Source: Variovorax sp. (lineage in GTDB: Bacteria; Pseudomonadota; Gammaproteobacteria; Burkholderiales; Burkholderiaceae_C). From it: DNA of 11,543 bases. This document shows, one piece after another, positions 8,292 to 11,543 of this stretch; the stretch's first letter is position 1, and each line of letters starts with the position of its first letter. A program made the position numbers and the translations under genes. The DNA is taken from contig JAQGMX010000522.1 of the NCBI GenBank assembly GCA_028292145.1, forward strand, positions 1 through 11,543. The letters run 5' to 3'. A model generated the notes under the pieces. The model worked only from the letters and a program-made list of their open reading frames with translations. It made no database searches and was not told the DNA's origin.

Positions 8292-10025
8292 ATGCTCATG
8301 ATCCGGACGTTCTCGCAACGGGCGGCGGCTGGCACTGGTGCGCTGGCACTCGCGCTGGCCGGCGCCGCGACCCTGGCCCCGCCCGCATTCGCGGCGGCGC
8401 CCGGCGCGCCACCGCCACGACTCGCATGGCAGGCCGACGAAGGCGTGGTCGCGGTCGAGCGCACGCCCCAGGGCAGCACCGTAGCGCTCGCTGCGCCCGG
8501 CGCTTTGCAGACCCCGCTCGGAAGCGTGTGGAAGCTCTTCGTCTACAGCTACCTCAGCGTCAACGGCGTGCAGGAGCCGGTGTACCGATGCGGCAGCACG
8601 CAGCGACAGACAGAAGACGAATACTGCTGCGACCCTGGCGCCAGCATCGGCCGCGACCAGGCGCTGGCGCAGTCGTGCGGACCATACTTCGAGCCAGCGC
8701 GGCTGGGCGTGACGGTTGGCGACTGGACCCGGTTCTGGCGCGACAGCGGCGCGCCGACGTGGCTGCTGCGTCTGGAAGCGTTGAGGCCCGAGACGCGCGT
8801 GTACGTGTCCGAATTGCTGGCTGCTCTGAATCATGTGCCGGCGCCGGCCCGCACCGCTGCGCGACAGGCCTTGCAACCGGTGGCCGTGCGCGACGAAGCG
8901 GTGCTGGCGGTACTCGGTGGCGGTCCTCGCTTCAAGACCTGGTCGTGGCACGACGGCGCACAGCCCATGGGCGGCGCCGCGGGCTGGCTGGCCGATGGCA
9001 CGCCGTTCTGGTTCGGCGATGCAGGGAGCAGCCGAAGCGTCTTGCGCGCGCAGGCGCCATGGATAGCCAGTGCGTGGGCCTCGCACGGCCGGGCCAGCCC
9101 CGTGCCGGACGCCATCGCCGTTGGCGCGCAGCCGTGCATTGCGATCGATTTCTTTGCGCGCTATCCGATCGCCAGCGTACAGCGCGCAACCCCCGGCAAT
9201 CTCGCACCGGCGCCAGCGGGCCCCCTGCGAGGCCGATACCGCATTGCGTTCCGGAACGGCTCGAAGCTCGCGATCGAGGCGGTGCCTGCCCAGGTGCTGG
9301 GCTATGGCCCGGCAGGCCCGCGCATCGTCGCGCGCCTGCCGCTCGAGGACTACGTGGCCCGGGTGGTGGACCGCGAGGGGGATGCGCGCGAGACTGAAGC
9401 CGCCCGTGCACTTGCCATTGCCGCGCGCAGCTACGTGATGCAGAACGCCGCGGAAATCGAAGGCTGCCGACAGATGGCCGACGACAGTCGAACGCAACGC
9501 GTCAGCCCCCATCCGCCGAGCGCTGCGTCGCGCGCAAGCGCCGCCTTCACAGAAGGCCTTGTGCTCAGCGGGCAGGCGGTGCGCTACCACCGCGACCGGG
9601 CTTCGCCGGGCGTCATGTCCTGGCAGGCCGCCGTCACCGCCGGGCGCGATGGGCAGTCGTTCGCGGCCATCCTGCGCACGGCCTTTCCGGGCAGCACCTT
9701 GTCGCCAGCGCAAGCCGGCGCCGACTGCACGCCGCTGCCCCTTGCGCAGGAATGGCTGGCCGAGCGCCAGCAGCGCTGGCGCCGTGTGCTGCGCACGCAG
9801 GCCGGCTACCAGCCCACGGACGACACGCTGCGCGTGTGCGAGCTCGCCATGGGCACGCCGCATTCGGACCAGCGGCGCCTGGTGATCCGCGTGCGCGAAT
9901 GGCAGTCACGCGAAGGCCGCGTGACGCTGATCCACGAATTTCTCCATCTCGCGTTCCGCAACCATCCCCATGGGCAGGACGAAACCTTCATCGAATGGCT
10001 TGCGCAGCAACTAACAGACTCATGA
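8292..10025 (+). CDS. yfaQ: DUF2300 family protein YfaQ, secreted, multi-domain enzyme-like
   Basis: It encodes 577 residues from ATG 8292, 23 bases after yfaS; ATG 8298 is also possible and neither has a strong Shine-Dalgarno. A signal peptide ends near AFA-AAP (residue 34-35). E. coli YfaQ (about 549 residues) is annotated as tandem DUF2300 of unknown function. By eye I see three regions. Residues 45-260 resemble a penicillin-binding-protein/class D beta-lactamase fold: S78-V-W-K81 (SxxK), a later S128-C-G where SxN is expected, and K215-T-W where KTG is expected, followed by AAGWLADGTPFWFGD. Residues 315-470 resemble SpoIID/LytB: LPLEDYVARVV, E362, ALAIAARSYV, DDSRTQRV. Residues 510-577 hold H548-E-F-L-H552, a further H558, and E564/E568, a zinc-peptidase pattern. 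There are eight cysteines, consistent with periplasmic disulfides. The family call is solid; the enzymatic reading is inference. Its stop overlaps the yfaP start. Confidence 0.85.
   Translation: MLMIRTFSQRAAAGTGALALALAGAATLAPPAFAAAPGAPPPRLAWQADEGVVAVERTPQGSTVALAAPGALQTPLGSVWKLFVYSYLSVNGVQEPVYRCGSTQRQTEDEYCCDPGASIGRDQALAQSCGPYFEPARLGVTVGDWTRFWRDSGAPTWLLRLEALRPETRVYVSELLAALNHVPAPARTAARQALQPVAVRDEAVLAVLGGGPRFKTWSWHDGAQPMGGAAGWLADGTPFWFGDAGSSRSVLRAQAPWIASAWASHGRASPVPDAIAVGAQPCIAIDFFARYPIASVQRATPGNLAPAPAGPLRGRYRIAFRNGSKLAIEAVPAQVLGYGPAGPRIVARLPLEDYVARVVDREGDARETEAARALAIAARSYVMQNAAEIEGCRQMADDSRTQRVSPHPPSAASRASAAFTEGLVLSGQAVRYHRDRASPGVMSWQAAVTAGRDGQSFAAILRTAFPGSTLSPAQAGADCTPLPLAQEWLAERQQRWRRVLRTQAGYQPTDDTLRVCELAMGTPHSDQRRLVIRVREWQSREGRVTLIHEFLHLAFRNHPHGQDETFIEWLAQQLTDS
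10022..10025 (+). other. ATGA stop/start overlap, yfaQ-yfaP
   Basis: The TGA of yfaQ (10023-10025) overlaps ATG 10022-10024 of yfaP. There is no Shine-Dalgarno in the preceding bases. The yfaP frame is open back to 9752 within yfaQ, but the signal peptide starts at 10022, which fixes the start. Confidence 0.75.
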
Positions 10026-10825
10026 GCACTTCCTCACCGGCGCGCGGCGCCACCCGGGCGCTCCTCACACTGGCCCTGCTCACAGGCCTGGCGGCTGTCG
10101 CCGTGCATGCCGAAACCGTGCTCGACACCCCGCGTGGCGGCTGGCGAAACTCGCCGGCCCGGCAGCAGGACTTCGTACAGGAAGTGCATTACCCCGCCAG
10201 CAGCGTGAATGCCAACGGGCGCTCCGAGGCGTCGTTGATCCGTGGGCAAATCGACGCTGCGCCAAAGACCCTCGAAGCCGCGCCACGCCAGCCGGCGCGC
10301 CTGATCGTGGACGGCGTTGCGATCCCGTTGCTGGCCGACGAAAAGGGCAGTTTCGCCCGGCCATGGTCCTTTGGCGGCGGCAGCCACGGCGTGGAGGTGC
10401 GCTCGCCCGCTGGCGAAGTGGCACGGTCACAGTTCTACGAGGCGCAGGCCAGCCGTGCCCCGGTCAAGCTGCGCGTGATACTGAGCTGGGACAACGACAG
10501 CACGGACCTCGACCTGCACGTGGTGTCGCCGGATGGCCAACATGTCTTCTACGGCGCCCGCGCGGCGCCGAACGGCGGAGCGCTCGATGTCGATGTCACG
10601 ACGGGTTTCGGCCCGGAGATCTTTGCAACACCCAGTCCGGTGCCGGGCGTCTACCGTGTGTTTGTGAATTACTTCGGCGCGGGCGAACAGCGGGATGTGC
10701 TGATCACCGCGCAAATCACGGTTTTGCAGGACGAGGGCACGCCTCGGGAAAAACAACAGGTGTTTCGCGTGCCAATGCGCAAGCCCGGCGAGCTCACCCT
10801 CGTGCATTCATTCGTCGAGCCCTGA
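10022..10825 (+). CDS. yfaP: DUF2135 family protein YfaP, secreted
   Basis: It encodes 267 residues, close to the roughly 258 of E. coli YfaP. Residues 1-30 form a Sec signal peptide cleaved near VHA-ET. Residues 31-140 are a beta-rich region opening with DTPRGGW. Residues 148-235 carry the DUF2135 signature: L154-S-W-D-N-D-S-T-D-L-D-L-H-V, then SPDG, a YG and GG turn, DVTTGFGPEI, and GVYRVFVNYFG. This is a compact beta-sandwich; the cluster D157, D159, D162, D164 and H166 could bind a metal such as calcium, which is inference. No cysteine and no protease motif are present, so a binding or structural role in the periplasmic complex is more likely than catalysis. The homologous last gene of the Pseudomonas mag operon encodes a reported partner of the macroglobulin. 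This is the last gene of the operon. Confidence 0.85.
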   Translation: MSTSSPARGATRALLTLALLTGLAAVAVHAETVLDTPRGGWRNSPARQQDFVQEVHYPASSVNANGRSEASLIRGQIDAAPKTLEAAPRQPARLIVDGVAIPLLADEKGSFARPWSFGGGSHGVEVRSPAGEVARSQFYEAQASRAPVKLRVILSWDNDSTDLDLHVVSPDGQHVFYGARAAPNGGALDVDVTTGFGPEIFATPSPVPGVYRVFVNYFGAGEQRDVLITAQITVLQDEGTPREKQQVFRVPMRKPGELTLVHSFVEP

Positions 10826-10936
10826 GGTCGCCTCCGATCAGATGCCGATGTTCACTTCGGAAGGTTGGCCTTTGCCCAAGACGTGCTCGCAGAGCATAGA
10901 TTCGCGATCGACATGGATCGTGGATGCGTCGGGGTG
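10826..10936 (+). other. Convergent spacer between yfaP and recQ
   Basis: These 111 bases separate two genes that are transcribed toward each other, so a bidirectional terminator is expected here. Only short hairpins are visible: TGCTC-GCA-GAGCA at 10884-10896, and CGATC...GATCG at 10905-10920. Neither is followed by a T-run on either strand, so I do not call an intrinsic terminator. No open frame with support was found. Confidence 0.4.
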
Positions 10937-11543
10937 CTATGACTGGAAGCTGGCGGCAACCCGCAGCACCTCCACCCCATACTTTTCCAGCTTCGAAGTT
11001 CCGATCCCGCTGATCCCCTGCAGATCCTCCAGCGTTCCCGGCGCGCGCTCGGCGATGGCCGCCAGCGTCGCATCATGAAAAATCACGTACGCCGGCAGGT
11101 TGTGCTCCCGCGCCACTTCGCCGCGCCAGGCCTTGAGCGCTTCGAAGCGCTTCTGCCCCTCGGCATCGAGCGTCGCCGCAGCCGGTGACGGCGCACCGCG
11201 GGCGGCTTTTTCGCGACGTGGCTTGCCGCTGCGGGTCGTCGTCGACGAGATCGACTCGCGCAGGCTCACTGCCTGTTCGCCCTTGAGCACGGCGCGCGAA
11301 CCGTCGGTCAGCTGCAGCGTGTTGAATGCTTGTGAATTGACGGACAGCGCGCCGGTCGCGATCAGCTGCCGCAGCACGCCGCGCAGCTGCACTTCGCTGA
11401 AGTCGGCGCCGATGCCGAAGGTGCTTATCTGTTCGTGGCCGAACTGCTTGACCTTTTCGGTCGCCTTGCCGCGCAGGATGTCCATGATGTGGCCGGCGCC
11501 GAAGCTGATGCCGCTCATCTGGTTGACGCGGTAGATGGTGCTC
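10937..11543 (-). CDS. recQ: ATP-dependent DNA helicase RecQ, C-terminal part (RQC + HRDC)
   Basis: On the minus strand the frame is open from the window end (11542) to TAG at 10939-10937, giving 201 residues. The ATG at 11518 is internal: the codons before it read STIYRVNQ, matching the RecQ family. The first about 100 residues are the winged-helix RQC domain (FGAGHIMDILRGK, FGIG, LRGVLRQLI, LQLTDGSRAVLKGE). After a charged Ser/Thr/Ala-rich linker, the last about 75 residues are an HRDC domain (FEALKAWRGEVAREHNLPAYVIFHDATL, GISGIGTSKLEKYG). RecQ unwinds DNA 3'-to-5' in recombination and replication-fork repair; RQC binds DNA and HRDC tunes binding. The family is about 600 residues, so roughly the last third is here and the helicase core lies beyond the window. 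It is convergent to the yfa operon and probably unrelated to it. Confidence 0.95.
   Translation of the reverse strand, partial: STIYRVNQMSGISFGAGHIMDILRGKATEKVKQFGHEQISTFGIGADFSEVQLRGVLRQLIATGALSVNSQAFNTLQLTDGSRAVLKGEQAVSLRESISSTTTRSGKPRREKAARGAPSPAAATLDAEGQKRFEALKAWRGEVAREHNLPAYVIFHDATLAAIAERAPGTLEDLQGISGIGTSKLEKYGVEVLRVAASFQS

Noticed and set aside
8216..9397. 393-codon plus-strand frame overlapping the end of yfaS and most of yfaQ
   Set aside because: It is an Arg/Ala-rich out-of-frame reading of yfaQ, and the real frame has the signal peptide and motifs.
8091..9863. 590-codon open frame on the minus strand opposite yfaQ
   Set aside because: It lies antisense to a well-supported gene with signal peptide and conserved motifs. 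Its product is rich in Arg, His and Ala, as expected from reading high-GC codons backwards.
10884..10920. Intrinsic terminator between yfaP and recQ
   Set aside because: Two 5-bp stems are visible but neither is followed by a T-run on either strand.
1..11543. Mobile elements, CRISPR arrays, tRNA or rRNA genes, long repeats
   Set aside because: I saw no transposase, repeat-spacer array, structural RNA or terminal repeats on reading both strands. The window is nearly all chromosomal coding sequence.

Overview
The window is high-GC, densely coded DNA from a Gram-negative proteobacterium. A betaproteobacterium of the Burkholderiales/Comamonadaceae type is my best guess, from the codon use, the style of the RecQ C-terminus and the long GC-driven shadow frames. 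No taxon-specific marker is present, so this is an inference.

Layout: (i) 1-963, plus strand, the 3' part of an AAA-family ATPase whose start lies before the window. (ii) 964-1202, a non-coding gap that is locally AT-rich and probably holds the promoter of the next block. (iii) 1203-10825, plus strand, five head-to-tail genes that match in order and size the Escherichia coli yfaA-yfaT-yfaS-yfaQ-yfaP cluster, related to the mag operon of Pseudomonas aeruginosa: a membrane-anchored DUF2138 protein, a secreted DUF1175 protein, a 1570-residue bacterial alpha-2-macroglobulin, a secreted DUF2300 protein and a secreted DUF2135 protein. Three of the four junctions are ATGA overlaps and the fourth is a 23-base gap, so this is one translationally coupled operon. 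(iv) 10826-10936, a short convergent spacer. (v) 10937-11543, minus strand, the C-terminal third of the RecQ helicase gene.

All five operon products carry an export signal or N-terminal anchor, so the system should work in the periplasm. The macroglobulin has SVEQ where thioester family members have CxEQ, and its reading frame contains no cysteine. It therefore cannot trap targets covalently, as is known for the YfaS/MagD branch.

The most interesting signal is in the 'unknown function' partners. The DUF1175 protein has the Cys-His-His pattern and spacing of NlpC/P60 peptidoglycan peptidases. The DUF2300 protein reads, from N to C, as a penicillin-binding-protein-like module (SxxK kept, the other two motifs altered), a SpoIID/LytB-like module with its glutamate kept, and a C-terminal HExxHxxxxxH metallopeptidase-like motif. 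If right, this is a cell-wall enzyme complex built around a thioester-less macroglobulin. It would parallel the known pairing of the thioester macroglobulin YfhM with the penicillin-binding protein PbpC. These domain assignments come from reading motifs by eye and need profile or structure searches.
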